Assembly (NCBI GenBank): GCA_016196065.1
Contig: JACPYL010000025.1
Coordinates: 1-64,000, forward strand
Source of the DNA: Acidobacteriota bacterium
GTDB taxonomy: Bacteria > Acidobacteriota > Terriglobia > Terriglobales > Acidobacteriaceae
Direction of reading: 5' to 3'
Length of the DNA stretch: 64,000 nt
This document shows, piece after piece, positions 54,829-64,000 of this stretch (positions within the stretch are counted from its first letter, which is position 1; every line of letters starts with the position of its first letter). Under the pieces are notes generated by a model. That model was not told the DNA's origin, did not search any database, and saw only the letters and a list, made by a program, of their open reading frames with translations. Made by a program: the position numbers and the translations under genes.

Positions 54829-57183
54829 CTAGTAGCGGAACAGATACGAGACCTTCACGAAGAATTGCCTTCCATCGTTGATGAAGCTGTCCCGTGTGTG
54901 CAACAGGTTTCCATTGGGATCAACGCTGAGGGAGCGATCCAGATTCTGAAGATTGCTGTTGTAGCCCACGTAAACCGCTGTCCCGGGATGAGGCAGATAG
55001 GTAAACAGGACATCAGCATTCAGGTTTTTCGTATTCTGCAGAGAGGTCAACGCGGGATTGCTCAGGGTGGCGGTGTACTGTCCGATGACACGCAACGAAA
55101 ACGCGCGTGTGAACTGATAGTTCCACTTCGAGCGGATGATGTGGTTGTTGAAGATATTCGCTCCCGTCTTCAGGTCTTGCAGACGCGTCATTAGATAGGT
55201 GTTATCCACGGTGAGACCCTTCACCGGGCGGATGGTGGCCATGATCTGCGCGTAGCTGGAGCCGGCCAGGACAGGCGGGCCCACGGCGGTGTCAAAATTT
55301 GTGTCCGTGCCCCACCCCAGTTCTCCGTTGAGCGTCACCTGTTTGAAGTACCCGTTGTCGAAGAAGAAACCGGAATGGCGGTGAGCGTAATCGCGGTTGC
55401 CTGCAAGCGTGTTGAAATCCACTGGACGCAGCCGTTCATGGCCCAGATTGGTGAAAACACCGAAGACCGTTTGTCGTTGAAAGTTCCAGCGATAGTTGGC
55501 GTTGGCAAAGTATTCCAGCCGAGTGCCTGTGTGATCCCAGTTATTGATGGTGAACAACCCAGGTCCGTGCGACACCAGATGCTTCCCTTCAGGCCGGAAT
55601 GAATACCTCGCAAAATTGCTGAACCGACGGATGTCCGGGCGGCGGAAGAAGCCCGTTTCCGTTGCAAAATGCGCAGCCGTGTCCTGGTACAGAGAGTTAA
55701 ATTCCAGCTGGCGGGAGCTGCGTTCGACAAAGGCCCAGTACGCTGGTCCGCCTTGATGCGTGCCATCGTTGAATTTGCTGTGGGAGAACACCGCCTGCGC
55801 CTGCGCGGTCCACTTGGAATTCAACTTGATCTTGGTATCGATTCCCGCGACACGGTTTGACCCTACGGTGCAGGGAGTATCGAGACAGAGCGTGAGCGGC
55901 ACCGTCCCTTGTTCGCGGTCGGTGTAGATGAATCCGAGGGTCGATTCCTTCCCGATATCGCGATTCACGCGCAGTACCGTGTAATAGGCCCTCTGGCCGC
56001 TCAGCGGATCGTTGGGAGGAACACTTCCGCCCGGAGACTTGTCATCGGCAAACAGCGCGCCCAGCGCCCATGGCCCCAGTTTTCCGGTGAGCCGTACGCC
56101 GTATTCGGGATCGGCGATGCGCCGTGTGAAGAGCAACGGTATCGGAGTGTCGAAGAAGCTGCCGTTCTCCAGAAAAAATGGGCGTTTCTCCGGAAAGAAT
56201 ACTTCGAAGCGCTGGTTCACCGTAACCTGCGGTTCGTCGGACTCAACCTGCGCAAAGTCCGGGTTGATCGTGGCATCGAGTACGAAAGCGTCCTTGATCA
56301 CAACTTTCGAATCTAGACCCAGGCGTGGCTCAATGTGCTTGCCGTGGAAATGCGGATTCTGGGGGTCGCGGTCATCCAGATCGCGAAAGGTGCGGACGGA
56401 TGCATAGGGAATGAACTGCATGTTCCGGCCGGGCGAAATCTTCTCCAGCCCGTCCATAACCGTTTCCTGGCTCAAGAAGCCCTGGGCATTGCTGGTAATG
56501 TGCGGATAAAACGAGTATTCGTTATTGCGCCTGATGTCGCGCTCGAAGAACAACCCCCAATTTTGTGTAGCGCTCGCAGGAAAACGCAGCGACTTGAAGG
56601 GTATCTCAAACCAGATCAGATACCCTTGCGCGGTGAGTTTGGCATCCGAGTTCCACAACATGTCGAAGGAAAGATCCGGCTCCTGATCGCTCCAGATGCC
56701 ATCCTGCTGCACACCTTCTGGATTGACGAAGAAAAACACAGCATGTTTTTTATCGTGGAAGGTATCCAGAACAATTCCGAATTGATCGTCCTCGTTAATC
56801 AGCTCGCGGCGTGCCCTGCGGGCACGAATTTTGCTGGGCTCCGAGTCGAAGCACACACAGACTATGTAGAGGTTGCGGTCGGTATACCCGAGATACACTT
56901 CCGTCTTCTGCGAGACCGGGGCACCATCTTTGGGATCTCTCTGAACGAAGCCTTCGACTTTCAGCATCTTCCCGGCAAATGCGGGAGAAGGCTGCATGTT
57001 CAGAAAATCGGCCAGCACAGGACCATGCTCCAGTTTGGGAATGTGCAGGTTGGCAAACGCCTCGGGATGCCCCGCTACAGCGTGATCGTCACGCGCCACC
57101 AGGGGTGTGGCCAACATCAGCAGCCAAAGGAGTGCGGGCAGGCGACTTGTCATCGAGAACACAACGCGAGAAAACCTTTCCAT
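54829..57183 (-). CDS. DUF5916 outer-membrane protein with carbohydrate-binding-like N-terminal domain
   Basis: A 784-residue exported protein. Signal peptide (LLWLLMLATPLVARD), CBM9-like beta domain (about 55-225; TEVYLGYTDRNLYIVCVCFDSEP), then the DUF5916 region (ATINPDFAQVESDEPQVTVNQRFE, FFPEKRPFFLENGSFFDTP) that continues as a beta-barrel with alternating strands, ending VSYLFRY with a terminal aromatic typical of outer-membrane barrels. Function uncertain; homologues are common in acidobacteria and Bacteroidetes. Confidence 0.87.
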   Translation of the reverse strand: MERFSRVVFSMTSRLPALLWLLMLATPLVARDDHAVAGHPEAFANLHIPKLEHGPVLADFLNMQPSPAFAGKMLKVEGFVQRDPKDGAPVSQKTEVYLGYTDRNLYIVCVCFDSEPSKIRARRARRELINEDDQFGIVLDTFHDKKHAVFFFVNPEGVQQDGIWSDQEPDLSFDMLWNSDAKLTAQGYLIWFEIPFKSLRFPASATQNWGLFFERDIRRNNEYSFYPHITSNAQGFLSQETVMDGLEKISPGRNMQFIPYASVRTFRDLDDRDPQNPHFHGKHIEPRLGLDSKVVIKDAFVLDATINPDFAQVESDEPQVTVNQRFEVFFPEKRPFFLENGSFFDTPIPLLFTRRIADPEYGVRLTGKLGPWALGALFADDKSPGGSVPPNDPLSGQRAYYTVLRVNRDIGKESTLGFIYTDREQGTVPLTLCLDTPCTVGSNRVAGIDTKIKLNSKWTAQAQAVFSHSKFNDGTHQGGPAYWAFVERSSRQLEFNSLYQDTAAHFATETGFFRRPDIRRFSNFARYSFRPEGKHLVSHGPGLFTINNWDHTGTRLEYFANANYRWNFQRQTVFGVFTNLGHERLRPVDFNTLAGNRDYAHRHSGFFFDNGYFKQVTLNGELGWGTDTNFDTAVGPPVLAGSSYAQIMATIRPVKGLTVDNTYLMTRLQDLKTGANIFNNHIIRSKWNYQFTRAFSLRVIGQYTATLSNPALTSLQNTKNLNADVLFTYLPHPGTAVYVGYNSNLQNLDRSLSVDPNGNLLHTRDSFINDGRQFFVKVSYLFRY

Positions 57184-57315
57184 TTATACGGGTGCTCCGC
57201 CTGCCCAGTTTCAGAAATCATCGGCAATATTGCGCAATGACGGGGACAACCATCGTGGGACTCAGGACACGAACAAACGTTAGCGCTCCGTGGGCGCTTT
57301 CGTATCCATAACCGA

Positions 57316-57801
57316 CTAGCGAGCGGCGACGAGGCGGGCAATGCCCAGGTGGTCCAGGGCTCGATCGACCACGGTCTGGAGTTCGCGAGCGTATTTCACT
57401 TCCCTGCCCTTAGCGAGCGTGACACGCGCTTCTTCGGGGGCAAACCAGGTGGGATTGCGAAAGGGTTCCTCAGGATTGCGTGTGCGCTGCACCTCCATGA
57501 GGAAGGCCTTGACGGCGTACTCCTGCACGCCTCCGTTCTGCCAGAAGACGCCTTTCGAGTAGGTGTAAATGTGGAAGTGTCGCGGCTCGATGATTCCTGT
57601 AGCGCCCGCTTCTTCCATGGCCTCGCGTTCTGCGGCCTGGCTGTGAGATAGATCGTCTTCAGGCATGCCTTTTGGGAACGTCCACTTGCTGCCACCGTTG
57701 GTGTTCACCAAAAGAAACTCAGCGTGTGAGTTGCGCCGGCGATAGCAAACCGCCGCCACCCGCAGCGGCAGTGTGGATCGGGTTGTTCGAGACGCACCCA
57801 T
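57316..57801 (-). CDS. NUDIX hydrolase
   Basis: A 161-residue NUDIX domain: WTFPKGMPEDDLSHSQAAER, then EAMEEAGATG. The first Glu of the NUDIX box is replaced by Leu, as in several diphosphoinositol polyphosphate phosphohydrolase-like members; the REAMEEAG core is intact. The frame is open to 57918, where it overlaps the upstream gene; ATG at 57799-57801 fits better. Substrate unknown. Confidence 0.8.
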   Translation of the reverse strand: MGASRTTRSTLPLRVAAVCYRRRNSHAEFLLVNTNGGSKWTFPKGMPEDDLSHSQAAEREAMEEAGATGIIEPRHFHIYTYSKGVFWQNGGVQEYAVKAFLMEVQRTRNPEEPFRNPTWFAPEEARVTLAKGREVKYARELQTVVDRALDHLGIARLVAAR

Positions 57802-57886
57802 ACCTATCAGTAGACTACCTTGAAGATATTTCACGAAGATGAAATTGCATCGTAAAGTGTGCACTTTGGTACGAGGCCTTTTGCCT

Positions 57887-58996
57887 CTAGCGGGTGGCAC
57901 GTGATGAGATTTGGCCACGACTTGCGATCAGGACATGAAAGGTCTCGCCCATCCCCGATGGCGTGATGAGGTGTTTGAGTTGAAGCGCTACTTTGGCGCG
58001 CTCCTGGGGTAGCCGGCAGTCTTCAAAGGCATCCGCAAACTGATTCTCTTCGCCCAGACTCATCAGGAATTGCGACTGCGTGCGGAGCGGTTGAACTTCC
58101 ATTCCCTGGGCGCTGGCGGCCGCGGCGACCGCAGTGAAATTCACGTGGGCAGTGAGATCCTGATCGCCGGGAGATTGATACGGATCGCCGGTGGCGGAAT
58201 GACGTCGATAGGCCATGAGAGTTCCGCGATGATGTCCAGCGAGTTGCTGGGCGCGGGTATAGCCGTAGTCGATCACCACGACGAAACCTCGCGACATCGA
58301 GTCGGCAATAGACTTCGTCCACGACTGCGAGAGACGCGGCACTTCGATACGCTCACCGGGTTCCGGATGCACTCCATAGCAATCGAGGTATTCGAATTCA
58401 TCCTTCGTTGGCGCGAGCCACATTTCGCGCAGGCGAGTGTTTTCGATGCCCAGGTAAAGCTTGCCTTGCTGGGTCAATATTTCGACGGGAAGGGCGTCGA
58501 AAAATTCATTAGCGAAGACAATCATGGGAACATCGTGCGGCGTGGTGCGTTGGACGGATTCTGGCTGGCCTTCCCCAATCGTAACTTTGCCGGCCGCGAT
58601 GAAGTCTCGCAGGTTTTCGTGCAGTTTCGTCCGTAAACCGGGCGAAGACTCCTGCAATGTGTAGCGAAGAGCTGCAAAGAACTCAGGAAACTTCTTGCGT
58701 GACCAGTCCAGCACGTCGCGGGCGAACAGGCCGCGGCCAGGGCCAAGTTCGAGTATTTCAATCTCTGGCGGACGGTCGAGGGTACGCCACATTTTTTCGA
58801 ATTGACGGGTCAGCAGCCGCGCGAAGACTGCATGCACGTCGCTTGACGTGTAGAAGTCTCCCGCTTTACCGAACTGCTCTGCATTGCGGGAGTAGTATCC
58901 GGCGACAGGATCGTACAAACAGATTTGCATGTAGCGAGAGAACGGGATCGGGCCGCGCGCGCGGATTTCCTGTTCGATCTGTTCGCGGAGTGACAT
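57887..58996 (-). CDS. MidA/NDUFAF7-type SAM-dependent methyltransferase
   Basis: A 369-residue protein of the DUF185/MidA family: N-terminal ARGPIPFSRYMQICLYDPVAGYYS, motif I EILELGPGRGLFARDVL, FANEFFDALPVE and VVVIDYGYTRAQQL. In eukaryotes the homologue methylates a complex I subunit; the bacterial role is unclear. It is convergent in strand with nothing nearby; the NUDIX gene follows. Confidence 0.86.
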   Translation of the reverse strand: MSLREQIEQEIRARGPIPFSRYMQICLYDPVAGYYSRNAEQFGKAGDFYTSSDVHAVFARLLTRQFEKMWRTLDRPPEIEILELGPGRGLFARDVLDWSRKKFPEFFAALRYTLQESSPGLRTKLHENLRDFIAAGKVTIGEGQPESVQRTTPHDVPMIVFANEFFDALPVEILTQQGKLYLGIENTRLREMWLAPTKDEFEYLDCYGVHPEPGERIEVPRLSQSWTKSIADSMSRGFVVVIDYGYTRAQQLAGHHRGTLMAYRRHSATGDPYQSPGDQDLTAHVNFTAVAAAASAQGMEVQPLRTQSQFLMSLGEENQFADAFEDCRLPQERAKVALQLKHLITPSGMGETFHVLIASRGQISSRATR

Positions 58997-59104
58997 CGCC
59001 GGGCCTCGCTGGAATTCTAGTGGAAAGACGCGGCTTGCCGCGTCTCCAGGTCAGCCCGAGATATGTGATGGAAGCGTGTGTATCCGAGTACCGGACCGCA
59101 CAGA

Positions 59105-59536
59105 TTACGCAGCCGCCCGGAGTGCACCCCGGTTGCCATGAAAGATGCGCTTGATGGGAGGCAGTGCCAGGTAAAAGATGCTGACCGCGTTGATCGCCGC
59201 AAAGACAAGCGGCAGGCCGTGGGAAGCGATCAGGACCGGCAACAACGCCATGAGACCGATCGCCGAGAACAGGAGCGTCAGCAGGCGGCCCCAGTTTTCC
59301 ATTTTGAGGAGTCCGAATCCGGCGATCACGTGGAGAAGGGCGAACACAATGATGCCAAGTCCGGCCATACGTCCGAGACTGTGGAGCATGCGTTCGAGCG
59401 CATTGCCTTCGGCGGCCAACGATGCCAGTTTCGCGGCCAGGCTGGTAAACAGCAGTAGGCTCAATCCAAACAACACTCCCAACACACCGCGCAGTATCTG
59501 ATAAATGCCGATCAAGGTGACGCCAAGTGGGCGCAT
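59105..59536 (-). CDS. Small four-span membrane protein, function unknown
   Basis: A 143-residue membrane protein (LIGIYQILRGVLGVLFGLSL, LGIIVFALLHVIAGFGLL, LLFSAIGLMALLPVLI and a C-terminal helix with LPPIKRIF). The ATG at 59534-59536 has GGAGGAAG 3 bases upstream, better than the ATG at 59560. Common in acidobacteria, family function unknown. Confidence 0.65.
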   Translation of the reverse strand: MRPLGVTLIGIYQILRGVLGVLFGLSLLLFTSLAAKLASLAAEGNALERMLHSLGRMAGLGIIVFALLHVIAGFGLLKMENWGRLLTLLFSAIGLMALLPVLIASHGLPLVFAAINAVSIFYLALPPIKRIFHGNRGALRAAA

Positions 59537-59637
59537 GGCTTCCTCCGGGGAAATCGGCACGAATATATCACAGGGAAGGCCTGGTGTAGTGCCCCACCTA
59601 CGCGGCTTTCGCGGGGCTATCCGGTTGTTTGCTGGCC

Positions 59638-60876
59638 TTATTCGTAGCGCAGCGCTTCAATAGGATCGAGGCGGGAGGCCTTGATCGCAGGCAGCATGCC
59701 ACTGATGACACCGACAAATCCCAGGATCAGCGTTGAGGCAATCAGGGTGGTGGAATCAATGGTCAGATGGATGTCGCCTTCGCTGGCGTTTTCCATGAAG
59801 GCGCTCCAGAGCGTGAGTGAACCCACCGACCACGAAACGATATAAGCCAGCACAACGCCAGCAAGTCCGCCGAGCAGTGTGATCACCAGTGCTTCCGCCA
59901 GGAACTGGAAAAGAATATGCCAGCTTCGTGCTCCGAGGGCTTTTTCGACGCCGATCTCGCGGGTACGCTGGGTCACGGAAACCAGCATGATGTTCATCAG
60001 GCCAACGCCTCCGATGCCGAGGGTCAGAAGGCCGATGAAGCCGAGCAATATTTTGATTCCGGTCGTGATGATGCGCAAGTCAAGCAGGTCCGCGATCACG
60101 TCGAACACAAATATCGCGCGCTTGTCCTTCGGGTCGAACTCGTGATGAAAAGCCATCGACTGCCGGATCGCGGTGGCCACTTTTTCATGATCGCCTTCGT
60201 ACTCCATCACAACCGCGTTCAGGTAATAGGTGTTCTTGATGTCACTCATGGCGCTGAACGGGATGTAAATCTTATTGTTCATGTCATCGTCACCATTCTG
60301 AACCGCGTGCTTCAGAATGCCGATGACTTCATAGGAGATTCCGTCGACACGCACCTTTTCGCCTAATGCGTTCTGGCCGGAGAAGAGCTTCCTCTTTACG
60401 TCGGAGCCGAGCACCGCAACCCGCGTATGCGTGTTTTCGTCCAGTTCAGTAAAAAACGTGCCAAACTCCACGTCCATTTTGCGCATGCGCGAATAGTAGG
60501 GATACACACCGCTCACGCTGTAACTGCCGCTACGGGTCCCGTAGCCCGCCGTGCTCTGCTTGGACGTTTCTGGAGAGAGCCGTTTGATCAACGGCACTTC
60601 GGCTTGCAGATAGTCGAGGTCGTTGACGGTCAGTTTCACTTCGGCCCCAGCCTTGGTGCCTCCGGCCTGCAGTGAAGTGCGTCCCGGGAAAATGAAAATC
60701 AGGTTTGTCCCAAACGAGCGGAACGCGACCCACAACCCGCGCTCGAACCCGGCTCCATAGGCGAGGAGCAGCACCACGGTCGCAATCCCCCACGCCATGC
60801 CGAGCATCGTAAGAACGCTGCGGCGGCGATTGTACTTGAGCGCGTTGTAGGCCTGATGTCCGAGTTCGAGGACCAT
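59638..60876 (-). CDS. MacB-type ABC transporter permease (second of two)
   Basis: A 412-residue permease: an N-terminal membrane helix (SVLTMLGMAWGIATVVLLLAYG), a periplasmic MacB_PCD domain (about 45-245), and three C-terminal FtsX helices (GIGGVGLMNIMLVSVTQRTREIG). It starts ATG with AGGAG upstream, two bases after the stop of the other permease. No ATPase or MacA-like gene is in the window, so the substrate is unknown. Confidence 0.87.
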   Translation of the reverse strand: MVLELGHQAYNALKYNRRRSVLTMLGMAWGIATVVLLLAYGAGFERGLWVAFRSFGTNLIFIFPGRTSLQAGGTKAGAEVKLTVNDLDYLQAEVPLIKRLSPETSKQSTAGYGTRSGSYSVSGVYPYYSRMRKMDVEFGTFFTELDENTHTRVAVLGSDVKRKLFSGQNALGEKVRVDGISYEVIGILKHAVQNGDDDMNNKIYIPFSAMSDIKNTYYLNAVVMEYEGDHEKVATAIRQSMAFHHEFDPKDKRAIFVFDVIADLLDLRIITTGIKILLGFIGLLTLGIGGVGLMNIMLVSVTQRTREIGVEKALGARSWHILFQFLAEALVITLLGGLAGVVLAYIVSWSVGSLTLWSAFMENASEGDIHLTIDSTTLIASTLILGFVGVISGMLPAIKASRLDPIEALRYE

Positions 60877-60878
60877 AA

Positions 60879-62129
60879 TTACTCCTGGCGCAGCGCTTCT
60901 ACAGGCTGCAACAATGCCGCCTGGCGCGCTGGATAAAGTCCTGCCGCAATGCCCGCAACCGCTAACGAGAGAATGGCGACCACTGCGGACGCTGGTACGA
61001 TGCGCGGCGTATCAAATCCTTCGGGCGCCGGCAACATCGCGAGGAGTGAAACAAAGCCGCCGACTACGAGCAGTCCTATACCGCCGCTTAACGCGGTCAG
61101 GAATGCTCCCTCGACGAAGAACTGGGTCAGGATCGCGCGGTGGGTTGCGCCGAGAGCTTTGCGCAAGCCAATTTCACGGGTGCGTTCGGTGACCGATACC
61201 AGCATGATGTTGATGATGCCGATTCCGCCGAGGCCGAGTGTCACGACGCCGACCACTCCCAGAAACCAGTCCATGGCATCGAATATCTTGCCGACTTTCT
61301 GGTTGTTTTCGATTGTGTCCCAGTCGCCAAAGGAGTCTTCCAGCTTGGGATCGAACCCGTGGCGTCGAGCGATGATGTCGTGCAGTTCGTTCCGGGCCTG
61401 GAGATGTTGCGCGGGCGTGGTTGGACGATAGTTCAGAAATGAGATTGCATCTTCGGAGTTCTGTTCCTTCAGCGGAAACAGGCCGCGCATGGTTTCGATC
61501 GGGATAAAGATGCGGGCATTCGTCCCGTTATTGCCGTCCTGACCGACTTTGGCGACCACGCCAATAATTTCAAAACGCGAGCCGTTCAGCAGGACGGTTG
61601 AACCCACCGCCTCATTGCCCCCTGGGAAAATGTTTTTCAGCAATTCCCAGCCGACTACCGCGACCCGTCGTCCTTCGGTGTTGTCTTCCTCGTTGAACCA
61701 GCGCCCCGTGCCGACGGGGACATTGCGAATCTGGTTATATTCGGGGGCGATTCCAAAGATCTGCCCATTGGTGGTACCGAAGTCGCTGACAGCCCGGATA
61801 TCCTCGCGGTTCAAAACTGGAGAAATATTCTTTAAGGAGTGGGCATCGCGCCGTATCGCCAGATAATCCTGATAGGTGAAGTGGTAACTGCGTCCAGAAA
61901 GCGAATTGCCCGCGACCGCCGGGATGCGTCCCGGGAACATGAACATGATGTCCTGTCCGAGAGTGGCGAGCTGGCGAGTCTGTCCGCTACGGAAGCCCTC
62001 ACCCAGACCGACCAAAAGCAACAGGGAACCAACCCCCCAGGCGATTCCGAACATGGTCAGAAACGAGCGCATCTTGTGTGCCCACAAGGTGGCCAACGAC
62101 TGGCGGACGATCTCAATGAGCATTCGCAT
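60879..62129 (-). CDS. MacB-type ABC transporter permease (first of two)
   Basis: A 416-residue permease paralogous to the next gene: N-terminal helix (RSFLTMFGIAWGVGSLLLLVGLGEG), MacB_PCD domain, GLGGIGIINIMLVSVTERTREIG and two more C-terminal helices. The frame is open to 62219, but the first 30 codons lack family similarity; ATG at 62127-62129 (MRMLIEIVRQSLATLW) is chosen, with ATG at 62121-62123 as alternative. Confidence 0.87.
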   Translation of the reverse strand: MRMLIEIVRQSLATLWAHKMRSFLTMFGIAWGVGSLLLLVGLGEGFRSGQTRQLATLGQDIMFMFPGRIPAVAGNSLSGRSYHFTYQDYLAIRRDAHSLKNISPVLNREDIRAVSDFGTTNGQIFGIAPEYNQIRNVPVGTGRWFNEEDNTEGRRVAVVGWELLKNIFPGGNEAVGSTVLLNGSRFEIIGVVAKVGQDGNNGTNARIFIPIETMRGLFPLKEQNSEDAISFLNYRPTTPAQHLQARNELHDIIARRHGFDPKLEDSFGDWDTIENNQKVGKIFDAMDWFLGVVGVVTLGLGGIGIINIMLVSVTERTREIGLRKALGATHRAILTQFFVEGAFLTALSGGIGLLVVGGFVSLLAMLPAPEGFDTPRIVPASAVVAILSLAVAGIAAGLYPARQAALLQPVEALRQE

Positions 62130-62437
62130 AGGCTTGTTTCCGCTGGGGCAAGTCGAGGAAAGGGCATCCACCACCCCGCCCTCTGATTGATACGGCGGGA
62201 CGAGACGCACGGTTCCCACAAAAAGCGCCAGTTCCTAACTTAGACTCCAGCAACGGGTTGGACGTTAGCAGCGCACCGATGGACGGCTGGGTCCGTCGCA
62301 ATATTCACAGCATTTCGCTCACCGCTAACCCGCGGGCACGTCTAAGCATGCGCTATCTCCATGCAGATCTAGAATCTGGAATCCCGATCGAATACCAACA
62401 TCTGCATTACCGGGGTAGCCCCAGGAGGCTCTCGCCC

Positions 62438-63505
62438 ATGATTCGCTTCGCCCTACGAGGAATGATTTTCAGCGTGATGTTAGCGACGTTGTGCGGACTC
62501 AGCTCCGCACAGTCTTTCGTGTTGGACCTGCCGCGGCCCAGCCAAGGCGCAAAGATCACGCAACGGGTCGGCATCACCGACGTCACGATTTCTTATCACC
62601 GTCCGCTGGTCAACAATCGCAAAGTCTGGGACGGCCTGGTTCCCTACGGGAAAGTCTGGCGTGCTGGGGCCAACGAAAATACCACGATCACATTCAGCGA
62701 TCCGGTCATGATCGAGGGCAAGCCGCTCGACAAAGGGACTTACGGCCTGCACATGATCCCCACCGCCGACGATTGGACGATTATCTTTTCGAAGAATTCG
62801 ACTTCCTGGGGCGCCTTCACCTATGACCAGGCCGAGGATGCGCTGCGCGTCAACGTCAAGCCGCAAGCGGCCGAAATGCACAATGCATTGACCTACGATT
62901 TCGACCAGTTGACTGCTAGTTCCGCGGTGGCCGTCCTGGAGTGGGAGAAGGTCGCGGTTCCGTTCAAAATCAGCGTCGACGTTCATGAAGTGGTGCAGGC
63001 AAGCCTAAAGAAACAACTCCGTAACCTGTCGCAGTACACCTGGATCAGCGGCGACGACGCGGCGAATTATCTGCTCGCGGAGAAAGTTGCGCTCGACGAT
63101 GCCCTCAAGTATGTCGACGCGTCGATTACGAACGAAGAACGCTACGACAACGAGATGACCAGATCGAACGTGCTCGCGGCACTCAACCGCAAGGATGAAG
63201 CAGCTGCAGCAGAAAAGAAAGCTCTGGCATTGGCAAACCCCTTGCAAATGCACACCTATGCCCGCAACCTGCAAGGACAAAAGCGCGCGGACGACGCGTA
63301 TGCAATATTCCGCGACAACGCCAAGAAGCACCCCGAGATGTGGTTCACTCATGCCGGGATGGCTCGCGTGTTGTCAGGCCAAGGAAAATTCGATGACGCG
63401 GCGAAGGAAATGAAGATCGCGCTGGAAAAAGCGCCTGACAATCAGAAAACTTACGTTGACGGACTGGTGAAGAAACTGGAATCGAAGCAGGACATCAATC
63501 AATAG
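62438..63505 (+). CDS. Exported DUF2911 protein with TPR-like C-terminal half
   Basis: A 355-residue exported protein: signal peptide (FSVMLATLCGLSSAQS), then the DUF2911 domain (ISYHRPLVNNRKVWDGLVPYGKVWRAGANENTTI, about 40-190, cited in short parts) and a helical C-terminal half (LNRKDEAAAAEKKALALANP, GKFDDAAKEMKIALEKAPDN) with tetratricopeptide-like repeats. The long upstream frame is not supported; AGGAGG lies 9 bases before ATG at 62438. Confidence 0.8.
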   Translation: MIRFALRGMIFSVMLATLCGLSSAQSFVLDLPRPSQGAKITQRVGITDVTISYHRPLVNNRKVWDGLVPYGKVWRAGANENTTITFSDPVMIEGKPLDKGTYGLHMIPTADDWTIIFSKNSTSWGAFTYDQAEDALRVNVKPQAAEMHNALTYDFDQLTASSAVAVLEWEKVAVPFKISVDVHEVVQASLKKQLRNLSQYTWISGDDAANYLLAEKVALDDALKYVDASITNEERYDNEMTRSNVLAALNRKDEAAAAEKKALALANPLQMHTYARNLQGQKRADDAYAIFRDNAKKHPEMWFTHAGMARVLSGQGKFDDAAKEMKIALEKAPDNQKTYVDGLVKKLESKQDINQ

Positions 63506-63589
63506 CATCTGATGATGCGGGGCTGCCGACTCGCGCAGCCCTTGCATTTTCCTGTGCCCGCGTGTCATCAATAATCCAGGAGATCAAGC

Positions 63590-64000
63590 ATGAAGCAAAT
63601 TGCCCTGTTCGCAGTTCTGGCCATGTCATTTTTCGCCCAGGCTCAGAATCCAAAAGCATCCACGCTCAAAACCGTTCTACTGGAGCAACTACGAACCACG
63701 CACAACGTGAAGGATTGGTTTGTTCCCGCCAATGTCGCAGTGGAAGGCCTCACTCCGGAGCAAGCCAGTTGGACCGACGGGCACGGCAATCATTCGGTCG
63801 GCCAGCTTGCCTACCACTTGATCTTCTGGAACCGTCACGCACTTGCCACATTCAAGGGCGAAAAGCCAGCCAAGTTCGAAGGCGACAACAAAGAGACGTT
63901 CAACAAATTCGACAGCAAGACTTGGCCCGCGACTGTAAAGCAACTCGATGAAGTGATGACGGAGTGGGAAAAAGCCGTGGAAGCAGCGGACGAGAAAAAA
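63590..64000 (+). CDS. Exported DinB-like protein, 5' part (truncated by window edge)
   Basis: 137 codons are visible. Signal peptide (MKQIALFAVLAMSFFAQAQ), then VKDWFVPANVAVEGLTPEQA and GNHSVGQLAYHLIFWNRHAL, which match DinB-superfamily four-helix proteins (putative metal-binding His residues). The 3' end is outside the window. The ribosome site (CCAGGAG) lies upstream. Confidence 0.75.
   Translation, partial: MKQIALFAVLAMSFFAQAQNPKASTLKTVLLEQLRTTHNVKDWFVPANVAVEGLTPEQASWTDGHGNHSVGQLAYHLIFWNRHALATFKGEKPAKFEGDNKETFNKFDSKTWPATVKQLDEVMTEWEKAVEAADEKK

Noticed and set aside
54829-57183. TonB-dependent receptor as identity of the 784-residue barrel protein
   Set aside because: No plug domain or TonB box is visible; the N-terminal CBM9-like domain and the DVESDEPQVT-type region indicate DUF5916.

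Overview
The window reads as a chromosomal segment of an Acidobacteriota bacterium, probably of the Koribacter/Terriglobia type. The evidence is three secreted proteins of the acidobacterial 'VWFA-related' family, a DUF5916 outer-membrane protein, an MglA-type GTPase, GC-rich coding sequence and many short-period dyad repeats in the intergenic gaps. The assignment is inferred from gene content; no rRNA, tRNA, prophage, insertion sequence or CRISPR array was seen. The region is almost entirely ordinary core and accessory chromosome, with about 60 protein genes on both strands. Layout: 1-14.4 kb holds the 5' part of a pilB-like ATPase gene, a GH10 xylanase, an NtrY/NtrX-like two-component pair (the regulator has an altered sigma-54 contact loop), an anti-sigma-type ATPase, era, a small membrane protein, the corC-ybeY / phoH block, a small membrane protein, a GH51 arabinofuranosidase and an orphan protein of unknown function. 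14.4-20 kb holds a Ycf46-like AAA ATPase and a large hybrid histidine kinase overlapped by a receiver-only regulator. 20-27 kb holds rpsT, rpoZ-rho behind a good promoter, a small secreted protein, a DUF457-like membrane protein, a lipoprotein and a membrane H+-pyrophosphatase separated by a bidirectional terminator. 27.3-35.1 kb is one co-directional aromatic amino-acid block, trpC-trpF-trpB-trpA-chorismate mutase-DAHP synthase-tyrA, followed by the two subunits of a 3-oxoacid CoA-transferase. DAHP synthase feeds the shikimate pathway, chorismate mutase and TyrA lead toward tyrosine, and TrpC/F/B/A form the end of the tryptophan branch; trpE/G/D are not in the window. 35-44.7 kb carries a methyltransferase, a dienelactone-hydrolase-like protein, mtnA, pyrE, a CPBP protease translationally coupled to uvrA, a 59-residue membrane protein and two secreted proteins of unknown role. 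44.8-54.8 kb carries rluD, three VWFA-related secreted proteins, a DUF3052 protein, mglA, an ABC-F ATPase, an M50 protease with zinc ribbons and a DUF1801 protein. 54.8-64 kb carries the DUF5916 barrel, a NUDIX hydrolase, a MidA-like methyltransferase, two MacB-type permeases without an ATPase in view, a DUF2911 protein and the 5' part of a DinB-like gene. The most unusual feature is not a gene. At least seven families of modular intergenic repeats, built from 8-13 bp units and usually arranged as imperfect inverted repeats, occupy gaps across the whole window, including gaps inside operons, and they extend several gene reading frames artificially. Other points of interest are the NtrX-like regulator with LSFPGA in place of GAFTGA, likely leaderless starts (trpC, ntrY and others with TATAAT immediately upstream), the VWFA trio with one degenerate metal-binding motif, and an unusually long TrpF.
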